A stretch of DNA of 30,103 bases from an uncultured Mollicutes bacterium (GCA_900549915.1 URQF01000006.1:1-30103), one strand, 5' to 3'; positions 13,038 to 20,831 are shown, counted from the first letter of the stretch. The notes: generated from the letters alone by a model not told the origin. Program-made: numbers and translations.

Positions 13038-13586
13038 ATGAAACTATTTAAAATTTATACTTACAAAGATGAAGTCCTTCATCAGAAGGCAACAGAAGTC
13101 ACTCTTCCCATCAGCGAAGAAGAACGTAATAGGCTCCTTGACAGGGTCGAATATCTGAAAAAAAGTCAGGATGATGACTTTGCAAACGAATATGGCATTC
13201 GCTCTGGAGTCGGTATTGCTGCTCCCCAGATTGGTGTTTCGAAACGTAGGTTCGCTATCTATTTCGAAGACAGCAATGGAAAAAAATACGAATACGGATT
13301 AGTGAATCCTAAAATTGTGTCTTCCAGTGTCAAACGCGCTTATCTTTCTACTGGAGAAGGCTGCTTATCGGTTCCAAAAGATGTCCCAGGCTATGTCTAT
13401 CGTTATTACCGAATCACGCTAAAAGCTTTTGATGTTGTTTCCAATAAGGATGTCACTTTGCATCTTTCCGGTTATCCGGCTATTGTCTTCCAGCATGAGT
13501 ACGACCATCTTGATGGTGTTCTCTACATTGATAAAATTAACAAAAAAGATCCCTTCTATAAGGATCCAGAAGCCGTTGCAATCTAA
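13038..13586 (+). CDS. def: Peptide deformylase
   Basis: Metalloenzyme that removes the N-formyl group from nascent peptides. All three motifs are intact: motif 1 GVGIAAPQIG (about residues 55-64), motif 2 EGCLSVP (metal-ligand Cys) and motif 3 QHEYDHLDG (two His ligands and the catalytic Glu). The 182-residue length and the insertion between the first helix and motif 1 match the type 2 enzymes of Gram-positive bacteria. The ATG at 13038 gives MKLFKIYTYKDEVLH; the frame extends upstream to 12906, but that part crosses the promoter and the antisense ylbF gene and is not translated in my reading. There is no Shine-Dalgarno site; the leader is only about four bases. Confidence 0.95.
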   Translation: MKLFKIYTYKDEVLHQKATEVTLPISEEERNRLLDRVEYLKKSQDDDFANEYGIRSGVGIAAPQIGVSKRRFAIYFEDSNGKKYEYGLVNPKIVSSSVKRAYLSTGEGCLSVPKDVPGYVYRYYRITLKAFDVVSNKDVTLHLSGYPAIVFQHEYDHLDGVLYIDKINKKDPFYKDPEAVAI

Positions 13587-13739
13587 AATTCTTTCCGGAT
13601 TCTTATCAGTAAAGCGTTTTTTTGAGTGTTTCCCCTTGTTTAATAATTTTGACTTGTCTAAAATAATAAAGAAAAACAGACGAATAAACTTAATTTTCAG
13701 CTATTCGGCCTTTTTATCTTTGCAGAGGTATTATTTATT

Positions 13740-15446
13740 ATGGCTCCAACCAAAAAGAATCTGTCTTCACCTGTCGAAATCTATGCTTTAGGCGGACTTG
13801 GCGAAGTCGGTAAGAACCTTTATTGTATCGAAGACGAGAACAACATTCTCATTGTCGATTGCGGTGTCAGGTTCCCCGATGCAACAAGGCCTGGAATCGA
13901 CTACATTATTCCAGATTTTACGCACCTTGTTCAAAGCAAATCCAAAATCCGCGGCATGGTCATCACCCACGGACACGAAGACCATATCGGTGGTATTCCC
14001 TTTTTACTCCAGCAGAGGGATATCCCTGTCATTTATGCTCCGAAGCTTGCAGCGACCTTGATTCGTCACAAGATTGCCGATAACAAGATCCGTACCACTA
14101 CCGCTTTGAAGGAATTTGATGGAGACTCTGTTCTCCATCTCGGTGATTTCAAAGTCGAGTTCTTCCATGTCACGCATTCCATTCCGGATGCTTATGGCTT
14201 ATATATCACCACTCCTCAGGGCACTATTGTTGAGACTGGTGACTTCAAGATTGATTTGACGCCAGTCGATGAGGATTTTGATTTATCCAAACTTGTTCAT
14301 TTCGGAGATCAGGGAATCGATTTGCTGAGGGCTGATTCTACGAATGCCGAGAAGGAGGGATATACCCGTTCTGAAAAGACGGTTATCCAAGGCATCGAGG
14401 ATGTTTTCTCGGAAGCTCCCGGACGTCTTATCATCTCTACTTTCTCTTCCAATATTTGCCGTATTCAGCAGATTATTGAAACAAGCAGGAAGTTCCGCCG
14501 TAAGATTGTCATCTTCGGACGCTCGATGGAAGCCAATGTCGATGCTGCCCGTGAGTTCGGCTATATCAAGGTTCCGGATGAATATCTTGCCGGACCGGAT
14601 CAGCTTCGTACTCTTCCTCCGAATGAAGTCACGATTCTCTGTACTGGTAATCAAGGAGAGCCGAGGGCTGTTCTTTCCCGTATTGCACGTGGAGAGCATC
14701 GGTTTATCCATGTTCTTCCCGGTGATACGGTTGTCTTCTCTTCTTCCGTTATTCCTGGAAACACAGCTGCTATCAATGCGTTAATTAACGGATTGGAACG
14801 TTTAGGAGCTCAGGTTATCACCAATTCGGTTCTGAACAACCTTCATGCTTCCGGACATGCATCCAAACAAGAGAGGCGTCTTCTTCAGAAGCTTGCCCGT
14901 CCAAAGTATTTCAGGCCGATTCACGGTGAATACCGCAGGCTTAAGCTTCATGCACGCATTGGTGTTGAATGCGGACTTAGGAAGGATCATACCTTTGTCT
15001 GCAACAATGGTGATGTGTTAATGCTTGTCAATCACAAGGTCGTCAAGAGCGATATTACCTATCCGGGAGAAAATATCTATATCGATGGCAATAATCCGGT
15101 CGGTATTACCAATGCCGTCATTAAGGAACGTACGACTTTAATCAATGAAGGAAGGGTTTCTGTCTTTGTTGTCATTGACCCGAAACGGAACAGGCTGGTT
15201 TCTTCTCCAGTTGTTGAATCGAAAGGATTCATCACTTCCAATAAGAAATCAAGGCAGAAAAAGGCCAGTGAGATTATCGGTATTGAGGTCAGCCGTGTCA
15301 GGCAAGGACAGAATAAGCCGAATTATCCGGAAATTAAGAATGCTATCCGTAACGTCACGTCTCACTTCCTTTATCGGGAGAGCAAACGTCATCCGATTAT
15401 TATCCCTGTCGTTTTGAACTATTCTCCAGCTGGAAAGGCAGAATAA
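13740..15446 (+). CDS. rnjA: Ribonuclease J
   Basis: Metallo-beta-lactamase/beta-CASP ribonuclease with 5'-3' exonuclease and endonuclease activity, central to mRNA decay and rRNA maturation in Firmicutes. The 568-residue protein has the start IYALGGLGEVGKNLYCIE, the zinc motif HGHEDHIGG (residues 77-85), VTHSIPDAYG, VETGDFKID (metal Asp), the beta-CASP blocks LIISTFSSNICRIQQI and FGRSMEANV, the TGNQGEPRAVLSRI block, and LHASGHASKQERRL and FRPIHGEYR with the terminal His ligands; the dimerising C-terminal domain follows. Length is standard (about 555-570). The ATG at 13740 has an AGAGG site about 14 bases upstream, which is rather far. The maf gene begins one base after the stop, suggesting coupling. 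Whether it is RNase J1 or J2 cannot be told with only one copy in view. Confidence 0.96.
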   Translation: MAPTKKNLSSPVEIYALGGLGEVGKNLYCIEDENNILIVDCGVRFPDATRPGIDYIIPDFTHLVQSKSKIRGMVITHGHEDHIGGIPFLLQQRDIPVIYAPKLAATLIRHKIADNKIRTTTALKEFDGDSVLHLGDFKVEFFHVTHSIPDAYGLYITTPQGTIVETGDFKIDLTPVDEDFDLSKLVHFGDQGIDLLRADSTNAEKEGYTRSEKTVIQGIEDVFSEAPGRLIISTFSSNICRIQQIIETSRKFRRKIVIFGRSMEANVDAAREFGYIKVPDEYLAGPDQLRTLPPNEVTILCTGNQGEPRAVLSRIARGEHRFIHVLPGDTVVFSSSVIPGNTAAINALINGLERLGAQVITNSVLNNLHASGHASKQERRLLQKLARPKYFRPIHGEYRRLKLHARIGVECGLRKDHTFVCNNGDVLMLVNHKVVKSDITYPGENIYIDGNNPVGITNAVIKERTTLINEGRVSVFVVIDPKRNRLVSSPVVESKGFITSNKKSRQKKASEIIGIEVSRVRQGQNKPNYPEIKNAIRNVTSHFLYRESKRHPIIIPVVLNYSPAGKAE

Positions 15447-15447
15447 T

Positions 15448-16017
15448 ATGATTATCTTAGCAAGTCAGTCTCCACGGAGAAAAGAACTGCTCGAGGAAAT
15501 CCTTGGTGATATTCCATTTGAGGTCTGTCCTTCTTCCTTCGAGGAACGAAAGATTGAAAGCAAGGATGTCCGCAAGCTTTGCTTAAGGGAAGCACAAGGC
15601 AAAGGCTACAAGGTATCTCTATCTCATCCGGGAGATTATGTCATCTCTGCGGATACTAGGGTATCCTTCAAAGGTCAACAGCTCGGAAAGCCGAAGGATG
15701 AAGAAGATGTCTTTCGCAGGCTTCGTGAACTGAGCGGAAATACCCATGAAGTCATTACTGCCTATGCTATCTATCTGAATGGCAAAGAGCTGAAACATCG
15801 AATCTGTCAAAGCAAGCTTTTCATGGAAAAGAGGGCAGACAGGGAAATCCAGGAATATATCGATACGGGATCTCCCTTTGACAAAGCCGGTGCCTATGGA
15901 ATCCAAGACAAAGACTTCATCAATGCAAAGATCATGGATGGAAGCTATGAGAACATCAGGGGCCTTCCCATTGATGAACTCGAGGAAGACCTTGTCGACT
16001 TAGGAATCCTGAAATAA
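15448..16017 (+). CDS. maf: Maf family nucleotide pyrophosphatase
   Basis: Nucleoside triphosphate pyrophosphatase of the Maf/YhdE type, thought to remove modified or surplus nucleotides (dTTP, UTP, m5-UTP, pseudo-UTP) from the pool. Motifs: ASQSPRRKELL at the N-terminus, the conserved Glu in SSFEER, ISADTRVSFKGQQLGKP (catalytic Asp), LSGNTHEVITAYAI and DKAGAYGIQ. Length of 189 aa is normal. It follows rnjA by one base and ends at a bidirectional terminator. Confidence 0.93.
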   Translation: MIILASQSPRRKELLEEILGDIPFEVCPSSFEERKIESKDVRKLCLREAQGKGYKVSLSHPGDYVISADTRVSFKGQQLGKPKDEEDVFRRLRELSGNTHEVITAYAIYLNGKELKHRICQSKLFMEKRADREIQEYIDTGSPFDKAGAYGIQDKDFINAKIMDGSYENIRGLPIDELEEDLVDLGILK

Positions 16018-16046
16018 AAAATCCGCCTCTATGGAGGCGGATTTTC
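16018..16046. terminator. Bidirectional terminator between maf and the IIB-like gene
   Basis: Nine-pair stem ATCCGCCTC / GAGGCGGAT with a TATG loop (16021-16042), flanked by A residues on the left and T residues on the right. Confidence 0.93.
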
Positions 16047-16069
16047 ATTTTACTAAGAAGTTGCTTCTG

Positions 16070-16468
16070 CTACTTCCTATTCTCTTCTAATAGGGTTTTG
16101 AATTCTTCAGACCTGGAACCGATAATTAACGTTACCTTGTTTCCCCTATACCTGGCGTCTTTGAATTCCGTATTGATTTTTTCTTTGTCAGCTAAGCTAG
16201 GATCTTTGAGCTCAAGTGTGACTCTGGAGCCTTGTTTCGTGATGGAAAGAATGTTTGCTTTTCCTCCGAATGCAGTTGCAATTGTCTTTGCACTGTCTTC
16301 GACTTTTTTGTTCGCTTCTTCATTCGATTTACGAATCTTCTTTCTTTTTATGGAACTGCGGATGATGAAGAAGATGGCAACTGCTAATAAGAGAGCAGCT
16401 ACTGCAATGATAATAATGTAGACATAGGTCGGCATACCGAATATCTGATTTTCATTTTTTCCGTTCAT
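16070..16468 (-). CDS. Membrane-anchored PTS EIIB-like protein lacking the phosphorylated Cys
   Basis: A 132-residue protein with a short polar start, one membrane helix (about residues 13-34, YVYIIIIAVAALLLAVAIFFII), a basic stop-transfer, a charged linker and a C-terminal domain that resembles the EIIB domain of glucose-family phosphotransferase systems. The match is the start of the domain, AFGGKANILSIT, compared with the familiar GG..NI..V pattern, followed by SRVTLELKD and NKVTLIIG. The catalytic Cys normally found in the CATRLR segment is absent (KQGSRVT here), so phosphoryl transfer is not expected. It may be a sensor or scaffold. It overlaps nadK by four bases (ATGA) and is probably translated with it. 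The family assignment is by pattern and moderately sure. Confidence 0.7.
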   Translation of the reverse strand: MNGKNENQIFGMPTYVYIIIIAVAALLLAVAIFFIIRSSIKRKKIRKSNEEANKKVEDSAKTIATAFGGKANILSITKQGSRVTLELKDPSLADKEKINTEFKDARYRGNKVTLIIGSRSEEFKTLLEENRK

Positions 16469-17238
16469 TTTCCGGATATCCTTTCTCTTAACCGGATGAC
16501 TTCGTTTTGCTTCCGGAAGTGGAGAAGAGTCAGAGTCTTCTCTGACTTAGGAGCAAAGACGAATTTGTTATCCCGTAAGCTGCCAGCTGAGATTCCATCT
16601 AATACTGGAATCCTTTTTCCTCGCAGTTCAATAGACAGGGTTTTCTTATTACTGATGATTGCCTTGTTGATTGGATTGAAAGACAAACGATTGTAACAAG
16701 GTGCGATGGTTGCGAATTCATAGACATCTGGGCTTCCGATCCTGAAGGGAGAGCCGAGGCTTGCTGCATATCCGGAGGAACCAATCGGCGTAGAGATGAC
16801 GATTCCGTTTCCACGGATTGTCGTCAGGATTTCATCGTCAATCCGTGCTGTGACCCAGCAGGTTTTCAGCCCTTCGATGCAGACGTCGTTGAGGAAGTAG
16901 TCAGAGTTACCAGTGGAATTGGTAATTTTTCCTAGCGGAAGGACTTCCTCTTCCGGCTCTTTTTCCAGAATGGCATAGAGGAGTTTGTTTGCTTCCTCAA
17001 TGCTGAATTCGGAGAAGAATCCGAGATGGCCGGTGTTTAATAGCACAAAGCGACCATTGAACTTCCGGTTCCGCACTTCTCTTAAAAAGGTCCCGTCTCC
17101 ACCGACTACGATGACAAGGTCTGGATTCTCATTATCGAAAGTAAAGCCCTTGCTGATCAACTGGGACTGCCTTTTCTTCCTCAGTCCTTCGTGATGTTCG
17201 TATTTCTTGGAGTGTATGGTAAAAGTAGTTGCTTTCAT
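16465..17238 (-). CDS. nadK: NAD kinase
   Basis: Phosphorylates NAD to NADP; cytoplasmic. The 257-residue protein has the GGDGT motif (VVGGDGTFLREV, about residues 45-56), NTGHLGFFSEF, FLNDVCIEG (NE/D-type motif), and the conserved glycine-rich STPIGSSGYAASLGSP segment (usual form STPTGSTAY) followed by APCYNRLSFNP. It is transcribed divergently from the CYTH gene. The ribosome site is weak (AGAGAAG abutting the ATG). It overlaps the downstream IIB-like gene. Confidence 0.94.
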   Translation of the reverse strand: MKATTFTIHSKKYEHHEGLRKKRQSQLISKGFTFDNENPDLVIVVGGDGTFLREVRNRKFNGRFVLLNTGHLGFFSEFSIEEANKLLYAILEKEPEEEVLPLGKITNSTGNSDYFLNDVCIEGLKTCWVTARIDDEILTTIRGNGIVISTPIGSSGYAASLGSPFRIGSPDVYEFATIAPCYNRLSFNPINKAIISNKKTLSIELRGKRIPVLDGISAGSLRDNKFVFAPKSEKTLTLLHFRKQNEVIRLRERISGK

Positions 17239-17268
17239 CTTCTCTTAGCTTTCTATTTTCCTGCATTT

Positions 17269-17278
17269 ATTGTATCAT
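17269..17278. promoter_or_regulatory. Overlapping divergent -10 boxes of nadK and the CYTH gene
   Basis: On the minus strand an extended -10 element TGATACAAT reads toward nadK (-10 hexamer 17274-17269). On the plus strand TATCAT (17273-17278) reads toward the CYTH gene. The two share two bases, so only one polymerase could bind at a time. The -35 regions are unconvincing. Confidence 0.4.
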
Positions 17279-17303
17279 ATAGAGGCGAGTTACGAGGTAT
17301 ATT

Positions 17304-17888
17304 ATGGCAAGCAACAAAATTGAAATTGAATCGAAGATTCTGCTTTCGAAGAAGGATTATGAACGCTTAGCTAGCAAGCTCGGCTTCAGTGAAAAAGAAA
17401 TCGTTCAGACGAACTATTACAGGGACAGCACAGACCGTAAGCTGAAGAAGTATGGCATGGTTATCCGTCTCCGCAAGACTGGTGATGAGTATGTTTTAAC
17501 AAGGAAAGCTCCTCTTTCCGAAGGATTATTGGAGAAGAATCAGTATCTTTCCCAGAAAGATGCCGATAGCTTAATCAGTCATAACGTCTTCCCAAGAGGC
17601 GATATCGCTGATTTCCTTGTTACCCTTCATCTTCCTGCAAGCGAGCTTAGAATCCTTGCAGAGCTTACGACTCATCGTCGCGAAGCTGTTTACAAGGATA
17701 CGGATCTTGATATCTCTAAAAATGAATATGGTAAGAAGGTTGATTATGAATTAGAGTGTGACTCCGATTCTGCCGTTAAGAGTCAGAACACACTTCAGGA
17801 AATCTGTGAGAACTACGATCTTGAATTTAAGCTCAACACTCTTTCCAAGGAAACGCGTGCTATTAACGCAGCTTTAGAAGGCAAATAA
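17304..17888 (+). CDS. CYTH-domain protein (triphosphate tunnel metalloenzyme)
   Basis: Member of the CYTH family, whose eight-stranded tunnel binds triphosphates with divalent metal; bacterial members hydrolyse tripolyphosphate or related compounds. Diagnostic features: the EIESK start motif (residues 7-11, usual EIExK), NYYRDSTDRKL, VIRLRKTGDEYVLTRK (paired Arg and Lys), LAELTTHRRE, DTDLDISKNEY and VDYELECD. The 194 residues make up a complete single-domain protein similar in size to B. subtilis YjbK. The start is supported by GAGG about eight bases before the ATG. It stands alone between the nadK promoter and a terminator. The substrate is not predictable from this sequence. Confidence 0.85.
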   Translation: MASNKIEIESKILLSKKDYERLASKLGFSEKEIVQTNYYRDSTDRKLKKYGMVIRLRKTGDEYVLTRKAPLSEGLLEKNQYLSQKDADSLISHNVFPRGDIADFLVTLHLPASELRILAELTTHRREAVYKDTDLDISKNEYGKKVDYELECDSDSAVKSQNTLQEICENYDLEFKLNTLSKETRAINAALEGK

Positions 17889-17895
17889 TCGATTC

Positions 17896-17929
17896 AAAAA
17901 AAGCAGGGCTCTTAGAAGTCCTGCTTTTT
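17896..17929 (+). terminator. Terminator after the CYTH gene
   Basis: AGCAGGGCT / AAGTCCTGCT arms with one G-T pair (17902-17925), flanked by A residues and TTTTT. Confidence 0.9.
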
Positions 17930-17942
17930 GATTGTTCGCTAG

Positions 17943-17976
17943 AAAAAACACTGCCGAAGATATCCTTTGACAGTGC
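17943..17976 (-). terminator. Terminator after spx
   Basis: On the minus strand CACTGTC (17975-17969) pairs with GGCAGTG (17955-17949), followed by six T residues. It ends the comEB-to-spx run. Confidence 0.85.
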
Positions 17977-17981
17977 TTTGT

Positions 17982-18476
17982 TTATTTCCCGCAGTCTCCT
18001 TCGCACTTCTCCATTGCAGCACGCTGGATACGATCTTGGAAGCGATGGATACAGTTCTTGTATTCGGGGCAGTTCTTTTCGCTGCAGGTTTCTTTTGCGA
18101 TATGACGCGCCTTCTTATAAGCCCGTTTATCCCGCTCGAAGATTTCGATTTCATCGGCGTTGTATCCGACTTGGATAGAAGTATCATTGACGATGATGGG
18201 ACGTTTTAGGACAGTCGGATTCTGTTTGATAAAGCTCAGAAGTTCCTTGAAGGACATGGAATCAATATCGATTTTCTGCTCCTGGATGATTTTGGAGCGG
18301 GTTGAGATGATTTCATCCGTTCCATCGAGAGACTTGTTCAGCCTGTCTTTGAGATCATCTTCGGTAAGTTCGTGTTTTAGAATATTGACTTCTTCATATG
18401 GAATATCGTGTTCATTAAACCATGCTTTTACTTTTCGGCAGCTGGAGCAGCTTGGTGACCTATAAATTCTGATCAT
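17982..18476 (-). CDS. spx: Spx/ArsC-family regulator with Cys-rich C-terminal extension
   Basis: Spx binds the RNA polymerase alpha C-terminal domain and redirects transcription under thiol stress. Family features are clear: redox switch CSSC (Cys10, Cys13) after MIRIYRSPS, the GTDEIISTRSK segment (residues 52-62, nearly identical in wording to Bacillus Spx), and LKRPIIV with the conserved Arg92. The protein is 164 aa, about 30 residues longer than Bacillus Spx. The added tail holds five cysteines (131, 136, 142, 158, 162) and a His, suggesting a metal site or a second redox element. The start has an AAAGGAG site and overlaps the end of pgsA by 17 bp. The regulatory role is inferred from family membership; an arsenate-reductase-like enzyme is less likely given the GTDEIISTRSK match. 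Confidence 0.88.
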   Translation of the reverse strand: MIRIYRSPSCSSCRKVKAWFNEHDIPYEEVNILKHELTEDDLKDRLNKSLDGTDEIISTRSKIIQEQKIDIDSMSFKELLSFIKQNPTVLKRPIIVNDTSIQVGYNADEIEIFERDKRAYKKARHIAKETCSEKNCPEYKNCIHRFQDRIQRAAMEKCEGDCGK

Positions 18477-19152
18477 TGTTTTCTCCTTTCGAAGAGATTT
18501 TGCTCTTCTTCAGTATCTTATATTCGAGATGAATATATCCGATTAAGGCTAGAGTTAGGAACAAAATAGCGACGGTAGCTAAGGAATCAATGACTTGATG
18601 TTGCTGGTAGAGGGAGGAATTCGCAAGCATCGGACCGGCAAAGAGAAGAACACCAAGCCTTAGGTAGAAGACAAAGGTGGATACTTTCCCGTACCATTGG
18701 GCTTTTCCGAAACTCTGTTTCTTCCTCGCCCTATGGATGTCCTGCCCCATGAGGGTGAATTCCTTGAGAAGGAAGACAGCTAACCTCGTATCGACTGCTG
18801 CAAACTTATAGAGCTTTGCGACTAGGGCACAGGCAATCGCAGCCTGGAGAAGCTTATCTGCCCTAGGATCAACGACCGATCCTAAAGGAGATTTCCTGTC
18901 ATAGGTACGGGCAACAAAGCCGTCGATGAAGTCCGTGTAAGCAGCGATAGCAATAACACCGACTGCTAGATAGATATTCGCATATTGGTTGCCTAGGATT
19001 GTAATCGGATGGAAATAGAAGACAAGGAAGACTGCAATCAGGGCAATACGGAAATAACAAAGAAGATTCGGAATCAGAAAAATATCTTCCTTACGGAAGT
19101 AATGATGCCAGACCTCTTTGAAATTCTGTTTGTGTTCATTATCTTTTATCAT
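18460..19152 (-). CDS. pgsA: CDP-alcohol phosphatidyltransferase (phosphatidylglycerophosphate synthase)
   Basis: Integral membrane enzyme that joins CDP-diacylglycerol and an alcohol, most likely glycerol-3-phosphate, to make the precursor of phosphatidylglycerol. The signature D-x2-DG-x2-AR-x8-G-x3-D-x3-D is complete: TDFIDGFVARTYDRKSPLG followed by SVVDPRADK (about residues 73-101). Five or six membrane helices surround it. The start is an ATG at 19152, ten bases after the truA stop region, with no ribosome site. A TATAAT with extended TGA overlaps the truA stop codon and could start transcription about five bases upstream. PgsA is typical in Firmicutes, and phosphatidylglycerol is also the donor used by Lgt, but the alcohol specificity is inferred. 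The N-terminus before the first helix is longer (about 25 residues) than in most PgsA proteins. Confidence 0.87.
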   Translation of the reverse strand: MIKDNEHKQNFKEVWHHYFRKEDIFLIPNLLCYFRIALIAVFLVFYFHPITILGNQYANIYLAVGVIAIAAYTDFIDGFVARTYDRKSPLGSVVDPRADKLLQAAIACALVAKLYKFAAVDTRLAVFLLKEFTLMGQDIHRARKKQSFGKAQWYGKVSTFVFYLRLGVLLFAGPMLANSSLYQQHQVIDSLATVAILFLTLALIGYIHLEYKILKKSKISSKGENNDQNL

Positions 19153-19163
19153 AATCAATATTT

Positions 19164-19169
19164 ATTATA
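19164..19169 (-). promoter_or_regulatory. Internal extended -10 before pgsA
   Basis: On the minus strand TGA-TATAAT lies across the truA stop codon. The predicted start is about 19157, five bases before the pgsA ATG, which lacks a Shine-Dalgarno site. Confidence 0.45.
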
Positions 19170-19944
19170 TCAATTTTCCTAAGGCTGATGAGGAATTCTT
19201 TTTCTCTTCTCTTCCATAATTAGTTTTCCATAGAATGAGACCTTTTGCCTCTGCCTTATTCTTTTGGTAGTTTGCTTCTTCTCCCCTTAGAAGAGACTGG
19301 ATTTTATCAAGGGATATTTTCCCTTCTTGGTATTGAATGCATGCTCCGACCCTGCAGCGGATCTGATATCGAAGGAAGGATTTTCCTTTGAATGTCATTA
19401 CTAACCTGTTCTTTTCTTTTTTCCTTATTGCTTTATTCAGTTTTAAAATACAGCGGTCATCTTCTTCTGGAACGGAAAAAGAAGAAAAATCGTGGATGCC
19501 TGGAAACAGAGCTAAAGCCTCTTTCCTTTTTTCTTCGTTTAGCTTTCTTTTTGGAACAAAGGTAAAAGGAGTGAAGAGAGGATTCACGATATCTTCATTC
19601 TGAATCAAATACTTGTAGGTCTTTTCTTTAACGGAGTATCGTGCAGAGAAACCATCCTCTTTCTGTTCGATGGAAAGAAGCACAACAGAAGAAGGCAGCA
19701 TTCGCTTTAGATAATAAGCAAGATAGCTTAGAGTATATTTATCATTTGGTGAAAAGAAGGTAAGACCAAAATCTAATGCGGAAACAAACCGGTCAAGACG
19801 GGAAGAAATTGTTACTTTGATAGGCGTGTTGTAGATCTTGGATAGAAGATCTTCGAAGAGCCCTTGGATGGTAGGCTTGTCTTTCTGTTTCTGTGTTCCA
19901 TAGAAGTCTGCACCATGGAAAGCGATACGAAGAAAAATATTCAT
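19165..19944 (-). CDS. truA: tRNA pseudouridine synthase A, divergent
   Basis: TruA converts U38-U40 in the anticodon arm of tRNAs to pseudouridine. It is assigned from MNIFLRIAFHGADFYGTQKQ at the start (usual Y.G..F.G.Q.Q), FSARYSVKEKTYKYLIQ (usual ARF.A..R.Y.Y), the HDFSSFS block, FKGKSFLRYQIRCRVG (usual G..FL.HMVR..VG), and its place directly after ecfT, which is the standard ecfA1-ecfA2-ecfT-truA order. The active-site loop is strongly changed: the usual GRTDAGVHA reads SRLDRFVSALD, keeping the catalytic Asp and preceding Arg but losing the rest. Length of 259 aa is slightly above the typical 245-250. The ATG at 19944 follows the ecfT stop by one base and has no ribosome site, so translation is probably coupled. 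Confidence 0.82.
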   Translation of the reverse strand: MNIFLRIAFHGADFYGTQKQKDKPTIQGLFEDLLSKIYNTPIKVTISSRLDRFVSALDFGLTFFSPNDKYTLSYLAYYLKRMLPSSVVLLSIEQKEDGFSARYSVKEKTYKYLIQNEDIVNPLFTPFTFVPKRKLNEEKRKEALALFPGIHDFSSFSVPEEDDRCILKLNKAIRKKEKNRLVMTFKGKSFLRYQIRCRVGACIQYQEGKISLDKIQSLLRGEEANYQKNKAEAKGLILWKTNYGREEKKNSSSALGKLI

Positions 19945-19945
19945 C

Positions 19946-20830
19946 TTAGCTGATTTTCGGAAGATTGATTCCAAGATAGGCAAACCTATCGTATTTCCTT
20001 ATGGCTAGATAGATGATGGATCCTAACCTAGCAGCAAGGAAAATAACTCCGAGAGTATCCCGTGTAGACCATTGAAAGGCGCGGTATTTCGTACGTTTGG
20101 CATTTGGATCATATCCTCTCGATTCCCTTGCATCGGCAAGTTCGCCAGAGATAGAAAAAGCAGACATGAAAAGAGGAATAATCAAAGAAATCAGGGATTT
20201 CCTTTTATCTTTTAGTTTTCCTTGGTGGAAGTCGACTCCACGGCTTGCCTGTGCCTTCCTGATTCGATCCGTCTCCTCTGTCAGAGTCGGAATAAAACGC
20301 AGGGCTAAAGAGATAGACCTTGCGATTTTATGGACTGGTACAAAGAGAAGCTTTAGAGGTGCTAATAACCATTCCCTTGCATTTGTCCTGTCCCTCGGCT
20401 TTGTCGTAGCGGTGAAAATGTTTGTCAGCCTGAGAACCAAAACCAAGCGAACAATGATATAGACGATGTTGATAATTGCGGCATAAGTGACTGGGATGGT
20501 GTTGATCCTGAAGGCGATAGCTAAACCTTTTTCCTCAATCTGTGCCCTTGTGTATTTTGGAAGGAAAATGTTGATGACAACAAGAATCAACACCATCCTC
20601 CAAAGGACTTTCAAAGAAGAAAAAAGACGGCCAAAGCTTGCTTTGCCAAGCAAAGACAGAACCATCAGGATGATAAAGAGACCAAGCCTGACGATTAGAC
20701 CCCTGTATTGGTTTCCGTAAGATAAGAAGACGGAAACCATCCTGATAATCCTACCGACTAACTTGATTCGAGAATCCATGCGATGAAGGAAGGTATCGTA
20801 GGAATTATATTTTCCTAAAGGAAACTTCAT
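19946..20830 (-). CDS. ecfT: ECF transporter transmembrane component EcfT
   Basis: Membrane scaffold of the energy-coupling-factor transporter, linking ATPases EcfA1/EcfA2 to exchangeable vitamin-binding S-components. It has about five or six membrane helices and the two coupling-helix signatures that contact the ATPases: QASRGVDF and ADARESRGYDP, both the Ala-Arg-Gly type with Ser before Arg. Length of 294 aa is slightly above the usual ~265. It starts with a good AAAGGAGG site inside the end of ecfA2. S-component genes are not in the window, so it serves several vitamins as a shared module. Confidence 0.93.
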   Translation of the reverse strand: MKFPLGKYNSYDTFLHRMDSRIKLVGRIIRMVSVFLSYGNQYRGLIVRLGLFIILMVLSLLGKASFGRLFSSLKVLWRMVLILVVINIFLPKYTRAQIEEKGLAIAFRINTIPVTYAAIINIVYIIVRLVLVLRLTNIFTATTKPRDRTNAREWLLAPLKLLFVPVHKIARSISLALRFIPTLTEETDRIRKAQASRGVDFHQGKLKDKRKSLISLIIPLFMSAFSISGELADARESRGYDPNAKRTKYRAFQWSTRDTLGVIFLAARLGSIIYLAIRKYDRFAYLGINLPKIS

Positions 20831-20831
20831 T

